From positions 161,235 to 225,234 of the forward strand of contig NZ_JARGZA010000006.1 in assembly GCF_030973515.1 (NCBI RefSeq): a DNA stretch of 64,000 nucleotides, given 5' to 3'. The position numbers and the translations under genes are program-made. The notes beneath the pieces were generated by a model. That model saw only the letters and a program-made list of their open reading frames with translations. It had not been told where the DNA came from and did not search any database. This document shows positions 1 to 11,312 of this stretch, one piece after another. Within the stretch, counting starts at the first letter, position 1. The number at the start of each line of letters is the position of its first letter. Source of the stretch: Jannaschia maritima (GTDB taxonomy: Bacteria > Pseudomonadota > Alphaproteobacteria > Rhodobacterales > Rhodobacteraceae).

Positions 1-2692
<2,692 letters not shown>

Positions 2693-2732
2693 TTCGGAGG
2701 GAGGAACCGGTCCATTCCGTTTGACGTCCATG

Positions 2733-2750
2733 TGTCAGGGCGCATTGACA
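2733..2750. promoter_or_regulatory. PpsR/CrtJ operator, ppaA side
   Basis: TGTCAGGGCGCATTGACA, an exact TGT-N12-ACA with longer TGTCA/TGACA arms. It lies 53 bases upstream of the ppaA start and 58 bases from the bchF-side operator. It places the ppaA-ppsR unit itself under PpsR control; paired distant sites of this kind can be bound cooperatively. Confidence 0.8.
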
Positions 2751-2803
2751 TTTCGGGGGAATGGCCGGACACTTGACCGACACCGGAACGCGGGGGCGGG
2801 ATC

Positions 2804-3541
2804 ATGGACATCCACGTGATGGACGGCCGAAGCGGGGTGGCGTCGCCCGACATGGCCTTGGCTGCCCTCCGGCACCCCGATCGGGGCCGCGGTCCGGCCA
2901 CCGTCCTGCGGGACGTGCTGCACGCCCCCGACGACGAACCCTGGCGCGTCCTGACCGACCGCGCCCTGCGCGATCCCGCTACGGCGGCCGCGATGCTCGA
3001 CGCCATTCCCGCGCTGGCCGCGGCGATGGGCGACGGCTGGATGGACGACGCGCTGTCCTTCGTGGACGTCTCCATCGGGGCGACGCGGTTGCACGCGGCC
3101 CTGCGCCGGCTGGGGGCCCCCGCGGCACGGGCGGCGACCACGCCCGCGATCCCCGTCCTCGTGCCCCCGTGGGAGCAGCACCTGCTGGCCGCGTCGCTCG
3201 CGGCCCATCGCCTGTGCGCCGCAGGACGCCGGGCCGTCGTCCTGACCGACCTGCAGCCCGCGCAGGCGGCGCGGATGCCGCTGATCCAGGCGGCCCCGGC
3301 GCTGATGGTGTCGTGCACGCGCGATCCTTCCCCCCGCCGGTTGGAGGATTATCTCCATCGCCTCAGGACGGCGCTCCGGGGCGCCGTTCCGATCGTGGTC
3401 GGGGGACCGGGATTCGGAACCGATCCGGCGGATCGCGCCGTTCCGACGGACGCGTCCTGCGTCGCGACCGACCCCGCCGCCGCGCTGCGGTCCTTCGGCA
3501 TCGCGGTCGGCGGCGGCGCGCACGCGACCAACGGGGATTAG
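2804..3541 (+). CDS. ppaA: PpaA/AerR antirepressor of PpsR (cobalamin-binding type)
   Basis: Short B12-binding-domain regulator that antagonises PpsR/CrtJ. The 245-residue protein has a variable helical N-terminal half and a C-terminal Rossmann-like half beginning at VPPWEQHLLAASLAAHRLC (about residue 122), the conserved segment of AerR/PpaA proteins. Neighbourhood is diagnostic: nine bases before ppsR and after two PpsR operators. ATG at 2804 is chosen as the first Met after the operators; Met6 is an alternative. Known in the family: PpaA/AerR bind cobalamin and modulate repressor binding. Whether this one responds to light, oxygen or both cannot be read from sequence. Confidence 0.85.
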   Translation: MDIHVMDGRSGVASPDMALAALRHPDRGRGPATVLRDVLHAPDDEPWRVLTDRALRDPATAAAMLDAIPALAAAMGDGWMDDALSFVDVSIGATRLHAALRRLGAPAARAATTPAIPVLVPPWEQHLLAASLAAHRLCAAGRRAVVLTDLQPAQAARMPLIQAAPALMVSCTRDPSPRRLEDYLHRLRTALRGAVPIVVGGPGFGTDPADRAVPTDASCVATDPAAALRSFGIAVGGGAHATNGD

Positions 3542-3550
3542 GCGGACCAT

Positions 3551-4960
3551 ATGGCCACGCGGGAAATCGACTTCTGGAACGAACGGGCCGGACCACGCAT
3601 CGCGCCGGAATACCTGGGCGACATCCTGTCGACCGCCGCGGATCTCGCGCTGATCGTCGGTCCCACGGGCCTGGTGCATTCGACGACCACGAACCCCCTG
3701 AACTCGGCCATCGGCAAGATCGACCACTGGGTCGGTCGCGACATCCGTGACTTCCTGATGCCCGACAGCCGGGTCAAGGTGATGCGCCAGATCGCCGCCG
3801 TGGCGGGCGGCGATGCGACGCGGCGCGACACGATCGAGGTCAACCACCACGACGGCGCCGCCTGGGACGCGCCGATCCGCTACACCTTCCACCTGACGGG
3901 GCGCGAAGGGCGCGTCCTGATGCTGGGCCGCGACCTCGGCCCCGTGGCGGAGCTGCAGCAGCGGCTGATCCGCGCCCAGATGGCCTTGGAGCGCGACCAC
4001 GAGCATCAGCGCGTGTACGAGACGCGGTTCCGCGTTCTCCTGGACGAGACGGCGGAGGGGTTCGTGCTGCTCGACGTGGCGAACGGCCGGATCCTAGACG
4101 CGAACCGCCGCGCCGGCGAACTCTTGGGACACCGGCCCGACGCGCTGCAGGGCACGTCGCTGGCGCAGGAGCTGGACGGGCGCCGCCGGGGTGAGCTGAT
4201 CGATGCGCTGTGCGCGGCGGGCGGCCGCGACCGGCGCGACGTGGTGCGGGTCCGCGCGACCCGCAGCGGCGCCGACCTGCGCCTGCGTCCGCGGCTGTTC
4301 CGCGGGGGCGGCGAGCGGGTGCTGCTGTGCCGGATCGAACCGGCCGACGGCGTCGAGGCCGCCCCGGCGCGGACGGCGACCGACGGACGCCTGCGCGACC
4401 TGTTCGACAACGCCGCGGACGCGATCGTCACCCTGGACGCCGACGGCATGATCACGGATGGGAACGAGGCGCTGCTGTCGCTCCTGGACGTCGACGCCGC
4501 GGCCGACCTGCACGGGCGCTCGATGACCGACTTCCTGGTCCGCGGCCTGGTGGATCTGCGCGTGCTGACGGGTTCGGACGGCGTCCGCCTCTATGCCACG
4601 CGCGTCGTGTCCGCCTTCGGCACCCAGGTCGGGGTGGAGGTGACGCCCGTACCCCTGTCCGACGGCGGCCACGCGCTCCTGATGCGGGAAGCCGACCGCA
4701 CCCTCGCCATGCGGGAGGCCGCGCCGAGCGCGGGCGTGCCCGGCCCCACCGTGGACAACGCCCGCGCCCTGGTCGGCACCGAGCCCCTGCGCGACATCGT
4801 GGCGTCCATGACCGACGTGATCGAGAAGGAATGCATCGAGGCCGCGGTCGAGCTGACCAGCAACAACCGCGTCGCGGCCGCCGAGATGCTGGGCCTGTCG
4901 CGGCAGAGCCTGTACGTCAAGCTGCGCAAGTACGGCCTCCTGCGGCGGGACGAGGGCTGA
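3551..4960 (+). CDS. ppsR: Transcriptional repressor PpsR/CrtJ
   Basis: Master aerobic repressor of bacteriochlorophyll, carotenoid and light-harvesting genes. 469 residues: N-terminal region and PAS domains (roughly 25-140, 155-260 and 285-385), a glutamine-containing helix between the first two, and a C-terminal Fis-type helix-turn-helix (about 438-460, AAAEMLGLSRQSLYVKLRK). Cys260 and Cys428 sit near the two positions implicated in redox sensing in Rhodobacter PpsR; Cys428 lies just before the DNA-binding helices. Upstream operator 2733-2750 suggests autoregulation. Followed after 71 bases by bchG. Confidence 0.95.
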   Translation: MATREIDFWNERAGPRIAPEYLGDILSTAADLALIVGPTGLVHSTTTNPLNSAIGKIDHWVGRDIRDFLMPDSRVKVMRQIAAVAGGDATRRDTIEVNHHDGAAWDAPIRYTFHLTGREGRVLMLGRDLGPVAELQQRLIRAQMALERDHEHQRVYETRFRVLLDETAEGFVLLDVANGRILDANRRAGELLGHRPDALQGTSLAQELDGRRRGELIDALCAAGGRDRRDVVRVRATRSGADLRLRPRLFRGGGERVLLCRIEPADGVEAAPARTATDGRLRDLFDNAADAIVTLDADGMITDGNEALLSLLDVDAAADLHGRSMTDFLVRGLVDLRVLTGSDGVRLYATRVVSAFGTQVGVEVTPVPLSDGGHALLMREADRTLAMREAAPSAGVPGPTVDNARALVGTEPLRDIVASMTDVIEKECIEAAVELTSNNRVAAAEMLGLSRQSLYVKLRKYGLLRRDEG

Positions 4961-4995
4961 ACGCCCGCCCGCGACGACCGATGTGTAAACCCCGC

Positions 4996-5028
4996 TTGCC
5001 GGGCCGCATCTGTCTGGTCTAGCTTACA
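4996..5028 (+). promoter_or_regulatory. bchG promoter with embedded PpsR operator
   Basis: The operator TGTCTGGTCTAGCTTACA (5011-5028) is an exact TGT-N12-ACA and ends only three bases before the bchG ATG. TTGCCG (4996-5001) and TAGCTT (5020-5025), 18 bases apart, form a possible promoter whose start point would fall on or next to the A of the ATG. PpsR bound here would cover the -10. Confidence 0.6.
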
Positions 5029-5031
5029 CTC

Positions 5032-5931
5032 ATGGACGCGACCATCCCTTCGCCGGGGCGTGCCTGGCCCGCACCGGGCGCGCTGCTGCAACTGCTGAAA
5101 CCGGTCACGTGGTTTCCGCCGGTCTGGGCGTATTCGTGCGGCGTCGTGTCGTCCGGCGCGGCCTGGGGGGCCGACCCCGCCGCGGTCGCGCTGGGCCTGG
5201 CGCTGGCCGGCCCGATCGTCTGCGGCATGTCCCAGGCCGCGAACGACTGGTGCGACCGCCACGTGGACGCGATCAACGAACCCGACCGTCCCATCCCGTC
5301 GGGCCGCGTGCCGGGCCGCTGGGGCCTTTGGGTCGCGCTGGCGATGACCGCCCTGGCGCTGGTCCTGGCCCTCCGGCTGGGCCCCTGGGGCTGGGGCGCG
5401 ACCGCCCTGGCCTGCGCGGCGGCCTGGGCCTATTCCGCCGAACCCGTCCGCGCGAAGCGCTCCGGCCTGTGGGGACCGGGCCTCGTCGGCCTGTCCTACG
5501 AGACCCTGCCCTGGATCACCGGCGCCGTCGTCCTGTCGGCGGGCACGCCCGACCCCCGCATCGTCGCCGTGGCTCTCGCCTACGGCATCGGCGCGCACGG
5601 GATCATGACCTTCAACGACTTCAAGGCTGTCGAAGGCGACCGCGCCACCGGGATCCGCAGCCTGCCCGCCACGCTGGGGCCCCGCCGTGCCGCACGGATC
5701 GCCTGCACGGTCATGCTGATGCCGCAGGGCGCGGTGATCGCGATGCTGGCCCTTTGGGATCAACCCATTCACGCCGCACTGATCGGGCTGCTGGTCCTGG
5801 CGCAGCTGGCCGCGATGCGACGCGTGCTGCGCGACCCCCTGCGCCTGGCGCCCTGGTTCAACGCGACCGGCGTCGCCCTGTCGGTGTCCGGCATGATGGT
5901 GGCGGCCTTCGCCCTGCGGGGGCTGGCGTGA
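5032..5931 (+). CDS. bchG: Bacteriochlorophyll a synthase (geranylgeranyl transferase), BchG
   Basis: UbiA-family membrane prenyltransferase that esterifies bacteriochlorophyllide a with geranylgeranyl diphosphate. 299 residues with the family motif NDWCDRHVDAINEPDRPIPSG (about 80-100) holding the Mg-binding Asp residues, and a second motif around FNDFKAVEGD (about 196-205). Eight or nine hydrophobic segments. The ATG at 5032 gives the usual N-terminus just before LLKPVTWFPPVWAY. There is no Shine-Dalgarno sequence; a PpsR operator occupies that position. The stop overlaps the next start as GTGA. Confidence 0.95.
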   Translation: MDATIPSPGRAWPAPGALLQLLKPVTWFPPVWAYSCGVVSSGAAWGADPAAVALGLALAGPIVCGMSQAANDWCDRHVDAINEPDRPIPSGRVPGRWGLWVALAMTALALVLALRLGPWGWGATALACAAAWAYSAEPVRAKRSGLWGPGLVGLSYETLPWITGAVVLSAGTPDPRIVAVALAYGIGAHGIMTFNDFKAVEGDRATGIRSLPATLGPRRAARIACTVMLMPQGAVIAMLALWDQPIHAALIGLLVLAQLAAMRRVLRDPLRLAPWFNATGVALSVSGMMVAAFALRGLA

Positions 5932-7178
5932 CCGGCTGGGGCACCCTGGTCCGCCTGGCCTTCGTGAACGCCGCGATCGGCGCGCTGACGGCCCTGCCCG
6001 TCAACCTGTTCAACCGACTGATGAACGTGGAGCTGGGCCTGCCCGCCACGCTGGCGGGCCTGTTCGTAGCTCTGCACTACGGGGTGCAGCTGTCGCGTCC
6101 GGTCTGGGGCCATCGCGCCGACGCCGCGGGGCGGCGCACGCCCGTCATCCACGCGGGCCTGGCCGTGCTGTCGGCGGGCATCGTCGCGGCCGCCTGGGCC
6201 ATGACCCTGCCCCTGGGCGCGGCCCTGGCCGTCTGGACGCTGGCCTACGTCGCCATCGGCCTGGGGGTGGGCGCGGCGGGGACGTCGTTCCTGGCGCTTC
6301 TGGCGGTCGCCACGCCCAACGGGCGCAAGGGGGCCGCCGCCACGATCGCCTGGCTGACCCTGATCGCGGGCGCCATCGCGGCCAGCGTGGGCGCCAGCGT
6401 CATGCTGGGCGACTACGACCCCGCGCGGCTGACCGGCATCGTCGCCACGATCGCCGCCGCCGCGATGGGCGTGGCCCTGCTGGCCACCTGGGGGGTGGAA
6501 CGCCGCCTGCCCGCCGCGGGCCCCGCCCCGCGCGAGGTGTCGGACGGCCTGCGCGCCGCCCTCGCCGCCACGTGGTCCGATCCGACCGCGCGGCGGTTCA
6601 CGGGCTTCGTGTTCCTGTCGATCCTGGCCTTCTACGCCTCCGAGTTGATCCTGGAGCCCTTCGCCGGGCACGTCCACAGCCTGGCCCCCGATGCTTCGAC
6701 CGCGCTGTCGGGCGCGAAGGACGGGGCCGCGCTTCTGGGCATGGTCTCGGCGGGCGTCCTGGCGACGCTGGGCGTGGGCACCTTGCGCGCCTGGGCCGTG
6801 ACCGGATGCGCGGTCTCCGCCACGGGACTGATCGCCTTGGCGATGCAGACCCCCATCACGCCCGCCACCCTGACGCTGGGGTTGGGCAACGGCCTGTTCG
6901 TCGTGGGCGCCGTGGGCTCCATGATGCGCCTGGCCGCCCGCCGCGCGGGCGCCGCGGGCACCCGCATGGGCGTGTTCGGCGCGGCTCAGGCCGTGGCCGC
7001 GGGGCTGGCCGGGCTAATCGCCACCGCCACGGTGGACCTGCTGCGCCTGACGCTGCCCGATGCCACCGCCTACGGCACCGTGTTCGTGGCGGAAGCCGTC
7101 CTGTTCCTGGCCGCCGCCGCAATGGCCGCCGCCATCCTGACCCGGTCCGACGACCCGGTCGCCATCCCGGGGGAGTAG
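5928..7178 (+). CDS. PucC-family (BCD) transporter of the bchG-bchP operon
   Basis: MFS-related PucC/LhaA family membrane protein, 416 residues, about twelve hydrophobic segments. It matches the gene found between bchG and bchP in Rhodobacter and roseobacters (often called ORF428 or bch2). Relatives assist assembly of light-harvesting complexes, perhaps by handling bacteriochlorophyll. Seen here: the N-terminal segment NLFNRLMNVELGLPATLAG and an internal GxxxDxxGRR-like loop (WGHRADAAGRRTPVI). GTG at 5928 overlaps the bchG stop. The family is clear; the transported molecule is not. Confidence 0.85.
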   Translation: MTGWGTLVRLAFVNAAIGALTALPVNLFNRLMNVELGLPATLAGLFVALHYGVQLSRPVWGHRADAAGRRTPVIHAGLAVLSAGIVAAAWAMTLPLGAALAVWTLAYVAIGLGVGAAGTSFLALLAVATPNGRKGAAATIAWLTLIAGAIAASVGASVMLGDYDPARLTGIVATIAAAAMGVALLATWGVERRLPAAGPAPREVSDGLRAALAATWSDPTARRFTGFVFLSILAFYASELILEPFAGHVHSLAPDASTALSGAKDGAALLGMVSAGVLATLGVGTLRAWAVTGCAVSATGLIALAMQTPITPATLTLGLGNGLFVVGAVGSMMRLAARRAGAAGTRMGVFGAAQAVAAGLAGLIATATVDLLRLTLPDATAYGTVFVAEAVLFLAAAAMAAAILTRSDDPVAIPGE

Positions 7179-7183
7179 AGGGA

Positions 7184-8374
7184 ATGACGCAAGACTACGA
7201 CGTCGTCGTCGTGGGGGGCGGCCCCTGCGGCGCCACCGCGGCGGAGGATCTGGCCCGCGCGGGACACCGCGTCGCCCTGATCGACAAGGCGGGCCGCATC
7301 AAGCCCTGCGGGGGCGCCGTGCCGCCCCGCATGATCCGCGACTTCGCCATCCCCGACGATCAGCTGGTCGCGCGCATCGACACCGCGCGCATGGTGTCAC
7401 CCACCGGTCGCCACGTCGACATCCCCATCGAGAACGGCTTCGTCGGCATGGTCGACCGGGAGCATTTCGACGAGTTCCTGCGCGCCCGGGCCGCCACCGC
7501 CGGCGCCCATCGCCACACCGGCACGTTCCTGCGCGTCGAACGCCCCCAGGGCACGCCCGTCGTCCATTACCGCGACAAGGCCACCGGCGCGGAACGCGCC
7601 CTGCCCTGCCGCCTGGTGATCGGGGCCGACGGCGCGCGGTCCGGCGTCGCCCGCGCGGAGGTGCCAGGCGGCAAGGACATCCCCTACGTCATCGCCTACC
7701 ATGAGATCGTGGCCGCTCCCCCGCGCAGCGCGGACTACGACCCGCATCGCTGCGACGTCGTCTACGACGGGCGCATCAGCCCGGACTTCTACGGCTGGGT
7801 GTTCCCGCACGGGGGGCAATGCTCCGTCGGCATGGGCACGGGCCGCGACGGCTTCGACCTGAAGGCCGCCACGGCCGACCTGCGCCGCAACGCCGGCCTG
7901 GAGGGGGCGGAGACGATCCGCAGGGAAGGGGCGCCCATCCCGCTGAAGCCGCTGGACCGCTGGGACAACGGCCGCGACGTCGTGCTGGCGGGCGACGCGG
8001 CGGGCGTCGTGGCCCCGTCCTCGGGCGAAGGGATCTTCTATGCCATGGCCGGCGGGCGCGTGGCGGCCGAGGCTTGCGACAAGGTCCTGGCCACCGGCCG
8101 CGTGGCGCATCTGGCGAAGGCCCGCAAGCGGTTCCTCAAGCAGCACGGCGCGGTGTTCCGCATCCTGGGCGCGATGCAGGACGCGTATTACCGCAGCGAC
8201 GACCGGCGCGAGCGCTTCGTTACGCTGTGCCACGACGTCGACGTCCAGCGCCTGACCTTCGAAGCGTACATGAACAAGGAACTCGTCCACGCCCGGCCCC
8301 TGGCCCACATCAAGATCGGCCTGAAGAACCTGGCGCACCTGTCGGGTCTGGTATCGGCCACCGGACGGGCATGA
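7184..8374 (+). CDS. bchP: Geranylgeranyl bacteriochlorophyll reductase, BchP
   Basis: Flavoprotein that reduces the geranylgeranyl tail of bacteriochlorophyll stepwise to phytyl. 396 residues: N-terminal FAD-binding VVGGGPCGATAAEDLA (about 8-24), a conserved KPCGGAVPPRM segment (about 41-51), and the second FAD motif VVLAGDAAGVVAPSSGEGI (about 266-284). ATG at 7184 sits five bases after the preceding stop with a GGAG/AGAGGGA ribosome site overlapping that stop. Its stop overlaps the idi start as ATGA. Confidence 0.95.
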   Translation: MTQDYDVVVVGGGPCGATAAEDLARAGHRVALIDKAGRIKPCGGAVPPRMIRDFAIPDDQLVARIDTARMVSPTGRHVDIPIENGFVGMVDREHFDEFLRARAATAGAHRHTGTFLRVERPQGTPVVHYRDKATGAERALPCRLVIGADGARSGVARAEVPGGKDIPYVIAYHEIVAAPPRSADYDPHRCDVVYDGRISPDFYGWVFPHGGQCSVGMGTGRDGFDLKAATADLRRNAGLEGAETIRREGAPIPLKPLDRWDNGRDVVLAGDAAGVVAPSSGEGIFYAMAGGRVAAEACDKVLATGRVAHLAKARKRFLKQHGAVFRILGAMQDAYYRSDDRRERFVTLCHDVDVQRLTFEAYMNKELVHARPLAHIKIGLKNLAHLSGLVSATGRA

Positions 8375-8919
8375 CGACGATCCTCGTCCCGGCCTGGGAC
8401 GGGGACGCCCTGGTCCCCGTCGAGAAGCTGGAGGTGCATCGCCGCGGCCTGCGCCACAAGGCGGTGTCCGTCTTCGTGCGGGACGGGGCGGGCCGCATCC
8501 TGCTGCAGCAGCGGGCCGACGCGAAGTACCATTGCGGCGGCCTGTGGGCCAACACCTGCTGCACCCACCCCGCCTGGAACGAGTCCGGCATCGACTGCGC
8601 GCGGCGCCGGCTGGCCGAGGAACTGGGCATCGCCGGCCTGACCCTGCACCCCCGCCCCGCCATCGAGTACCGCGCCCGCGTCGGCCCCGACATGGTCGAG
8701 CACGAGGTGGTGGAGGTGTTCACCGCCGAAGCCGCGGCCGACCTGGCACTCGCACCCGACCCGGCGGAGGTGCAGGCCGTTCGGTGGATCGACCTGCCCG
8801 CGTTGCACGCCGAACTGTCCGCCTATCCCGACCGCTTCACCCCCTGGATGCGGATCTACATGGCCGACCACGCCCCGGCGATCCTGGGGGAACGGGTCGG
8901 CGACCGCCTGACCGGCTGA
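8371..8919 (+). CDS. idi: Isopentenyl-diphosphate delta-isomerase type 1
   Basis: Interconverts IPP and DMAPP, feeding geranylgeranyl-PP for both the BChl tail and carotenoids. 182 residues with the Nudix-like fold of type 1 Idi: the active-site Cys in WANTCCTHPAWNE (about 60) and catalytic Glu in MVEHEVVEVF (about 110-115). ATGA overlap with bchP makes it the last gene of the ppaA..idi rightward group. The convergent MFS gene ends seven bases beyond. Confidence 0.93.
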   Translation: MTTILVPAWDGDALVPVEKLEVHRRGLRHKAVSVFVRDGAGRILLQQRADAKYHCGGLWANTCCTHPAWNESGIDCARRRLAEELGIAGLTLHPRPAIEYRARVGPDMVEHEVVEVFTAEAAADLALAPDPAEVQAVRWIDLPALHAELSAYPDRFTPWMRIYMADHAPAILGERVGDRLTG

Positions 8920-8925
8920 ACCGGG

Positions 8926-10077
8926 TCAGGCCCCGCGCCGCGTCCATCGGACGCCCGATGCGAGCAGCACGGAACCGGCGATGCAGGCCGCCCCGCCCGA
9001 CGCCAGGGCCCCGAACCCGGACCCGGCATAGAGCGTGCCCAGACCCAGCGGACCGGCCAGCGCGCCTAGATAGGTGACGGCCGTGTTCAGCCCCAGCACG
9101 GCCCCGCGCATCGCCCCGCGATCCGCGCTCAGCCGCAGGACGGTCAGGTTCAACGCGGCGTGGTTCACGAACCCCCACGCGAAGGCCGCGGCGAACGCGC
9201 CCACGGGGGCGGTCACGACGAACGGCATCGCGGCATAGACCGCGCCGACGCAGGCCAGCGCCAGGGGCAGCGCGCGTCTCGGATCGATCCGCGTGACGGC
9301 GCCGTCCCCCAGCGCGGCCAGGCCGAACCCCACGCCGTAGGCCAGGACGACCGCGCCCGCCGCCGCCGTCGATAGGCCCAGCCCCGTCTGCAGATGATCC
9401 CCGAGGAACGCATAGACGCCGTAGAACGCCGCCATGAATAGGAACTGCACCAGCAGCAGGACGGCCACCCCCGGAAGTCGGATGGCCGCGATCGGACCGT
9501 CCGCCGCCGCGGCCGACGCGGCGGGACGCGAGCGACGGGGAAGGCGCAGGAAGCCGATCAGGGCGATCGACGCCAGCGCCCCGAGCAGCACGTAGGCCGC
9601 GCGCCATCCGAGCTGCGACGCCGCGAAGGCCGACAGCGGCACGCCCGCCACCAGGGACACGGACCATCCCGTCAGGACGCGGCCCAGGATGCGCGCGCCC
9701 TCCGCCGGGGTGCCGGTCGTGGTGGCCGACGCGTAGATCGCGGGCAGCATGACGCCCGCCGCCAGTCCGGCCAGGACCTGCCCGGCGGCGAGGATCGTCC
9801 AATGCCACGCCGCGGCGCTGCCGAACGTGCCGATCGCCAGAAGGACGGTCCCGCCCGCCAGCGTCGCCCGGACGCCATGACGGTCGACCACGAATCCCAG
9901 TGTCGACGCGGACAGGGCCGTCGCCCCGCCATAGGCGGCGATGGCGCGCGCCACGGCCGCGGGCGTCGCATCCAGGGCGGCGGCGACGTCGGGCAGGATG
10001 GGGGACAGCACCAACCCGTTCGAACCGATCACGGTCACTCCGAGCATCAGCAGGAGGGTGAGGGAACCATTGGACAT
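8926..10077 (-). CDS. MFS transporter, drug/sugar efflux (DHA1-like)
   Basis: 383-residue protein with about twelve hydrophobic segments and an MFS loop signature (VVDRHGVRATLAG, about 62-74). Resembles AraJ/drug-proton antiporter exporters. ATG at 10077 gives a start directly before the first membrane helix; the longer frame to 10143 adds 22 polar residues and is less likely. Divergent from the Lrp-type regulator 84 bases away, which may have controlled it. Not a photosynthesis gene. Substrate unknown. Confidence 0.8.
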   Translation of the reverse strand: MSNGSLTLLLMLGVTVIGSNGLVLSPILPDVAAALDATPAAVARAIAAYGGATALSASTLGFVVDRHGVRATLAGGTVLLAIGTFGSAAAWHWTILAAGQVLAGLAAGVMLPAIYASATTTGTPAEGARILGRVLTGWSVSLVAGVPLSAFAASQLGWRAAYVLLGALASIALIGFLRLPRRSRPAASAAAADGPIAAIRLPGVAVLLLVQFLFMAAFYGVYAFLGDHLQTGLGLSTAAAGAVVLAYGVGFGLAALGDGAVTRIDPRRALPLALACVGAVYAAMPFVVTAPVGAFAAAFAWGFVNHAALNLTVLRLSADRGAMRGAVLGLNTAVTYLGALAGPLGLGTLYAGSGFGALASGGAACIAGSVLLASGVRWTRRGA

Positions 10078-10161
10078 CGTTCTCGATACCGGCCTTATGG
10101 CATTCGTCGGTGTCGGGATCAGCCGCACGCGGTTCGCTCGCAAGACATGGGGAGCGTCGGA

Positions 10162-10652
10162 ATGTCGGAAACGAACGGGGTTCGACGCAAGGTGGCGCCC
10201 GCCCCGGCGCTCGACGACAGGGACCGAACGCTGTTAGCCCTGCTCGCCGAGGACGCGACCCGATCCTACGCAGCGCTCGGCGCCGCCGTCGCCCTGTCGC
10301 CGCCCGCGGTGCACGAACGGGTCAAGCGGCTGCGGCGGACCGGCGCCATCGCGGGCACGGTCGCCCGCTTGGACGGACCCGCGATCGGCCGCCCCCTTCT
10401 GGCCTTCGTCCATGTCGACACCGCCGGGTGGGGGGCAAAGGGCGCGTTCCTGTCGATGGAGGGGGAGCCCGACGTCGAGGAGGTCCACACCGTGGCGGGC
10501 GACGCCTGCATCCTGATGAAGGTGCGCTGCCGCGACGCGCAGGCGCCGGAGGACCTGCTGGCGCGCATCCACGCGATCGAAGGGATCCGCGGTCCTACAT
10601 CGCGCTCTCGACCTATCTGGAACGCGGCCCCCGGCCCCTGTCCGAGGACTGA
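10162..10652 (+). pseudogene. Lrp/AsnC-family regulator, frameshifted near the 3' end
   Basis: The reading frame from ATG 10162 encodes an AsnC-type winged HTH (DRTLLALLAEDATRSYAALG..SPPAVHERVKRLRRTGAI) and most of the RAM sensing domain up to EDLLARIHAIEGIRG (about 10594). The expected C-terminus RSYIALSTYLERGPRPLSED follows at once but in another frame, ending at TGA 10650-10652, so one base (or 3n+1) is missing near 10588-10596. Unfixed, the protein reads on for about 230 residues into the next gene. It could be a real inactivation or a sequencing error. An ATG at 10147 is an alternative start; GGGGAG precedes 10162. Confidence 0.8.
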
Positions 10653-10800
10653 GGCGGGGACCGCCGCCCAGCCGGTCGACGCCCCCCGGTCCCGCACGAC
10701 CTCGCGCCACCGTGAACGCGGCCCCATGCCATATCTGCCGGACGCCACCATATCGGGACCATCGACCCCGTCGCATCCCGCCCATCCGAAAGGACACGCC

Positions 10801-11292
10801 ATGCCCCGACAGACCCGACGCTCGATCCTCGCCACCGGCGCCGCCGCGGTGCTCGCCGCGCCGATGCTGATCCGGCCCGCCGCCGCGCAGACGCTCGCGC
10901 CCACGCCGACCATGCGCGGCGGAGCCAACAACTACCGCCCCGGCGCGCCGATTGTGGAGCGCATCGGCGGGGGCGGGTTCTGGACCTCGGGCACCGTGCG
11001 CCGCGCGTCCGACGGAGCACCCCTGCCGGGTCGCCGCATCCAGGTCTGGGCGCACACCACCGAAGGTCACGAACGCGACGCCCGCTCCCACGGGGCGACC
11101 CGGACCGACGCCGACGGCGTGTTCCGCATCGAGATGCCGCAGATCGTTCCCGCCTTCGGTCAGCCGCACGGGCACCTGGCCTACGACGCCGACTACGACG
11201 ACGGGGGCTTCCGGACCGTGTTCCTGCGGCCCGTGATGCCGTCGGCCGCCGACACGACCCTGCGGGTCGACTTCGTGCTGGTGCCCGCCTGA
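10801..11292 (+). CDS. Tat-exported protein with intradiol-dioxygenase-like fold
   Basis: 163 residues beginning with a twin-arginine signal (MPRQTRRSILATG, cleavage likely after PAAAQ, about residue 30). The rest resembles the beta-sandwich of intradiol ring-cleavage dioxygenases and related carboxypeptidase-regulatory-like domains (SGTVRRASDGAPLPGRRIQVW, DADGVFRIEMP, GHLAYDADYDDG). Tyr/His residues are present, but I cannot confirm the full Tyr2His2 iron site, so enzymatic activity is unproven. AAAGGA lies eight bases before the ATG. The next gene starts about 20 bases on and is a heme-type membrane protein, suggesting a periplasmic pair. Confidence 0.65.
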   Translation: MPRQTRRSILATGAAAVLAAPMLIRPAAAQTLAPTPTMRGGANNYRPGAPIVERIGGGGFWTSGTVRRASDGAPLPGRRIQVWAHTTEGHERDARSHGATRTDADGVFRIEMPQIVPAFGQPHGHLAYDADYDDGGFRTVFLRPVMPSAADTTLRVDFVLVPA

Positions 11293-11312
11293 ACCGGCGC
11301 CGCCGCGCTGCC

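Noticed and set aside
4982..5001. Second possible PpsR half-sites TGTGT upstream of bchG
   Set aside because: No ACA at the required distance from either TGT.
10801..11292. Complete intradiol dioxygenase
   Set aside because: The beta-sandwich is suggestive but the Tyr2His2 iron-ligand set cannot be assigned by eye, and the protein is short; kept as dioxygenase-like fold only.
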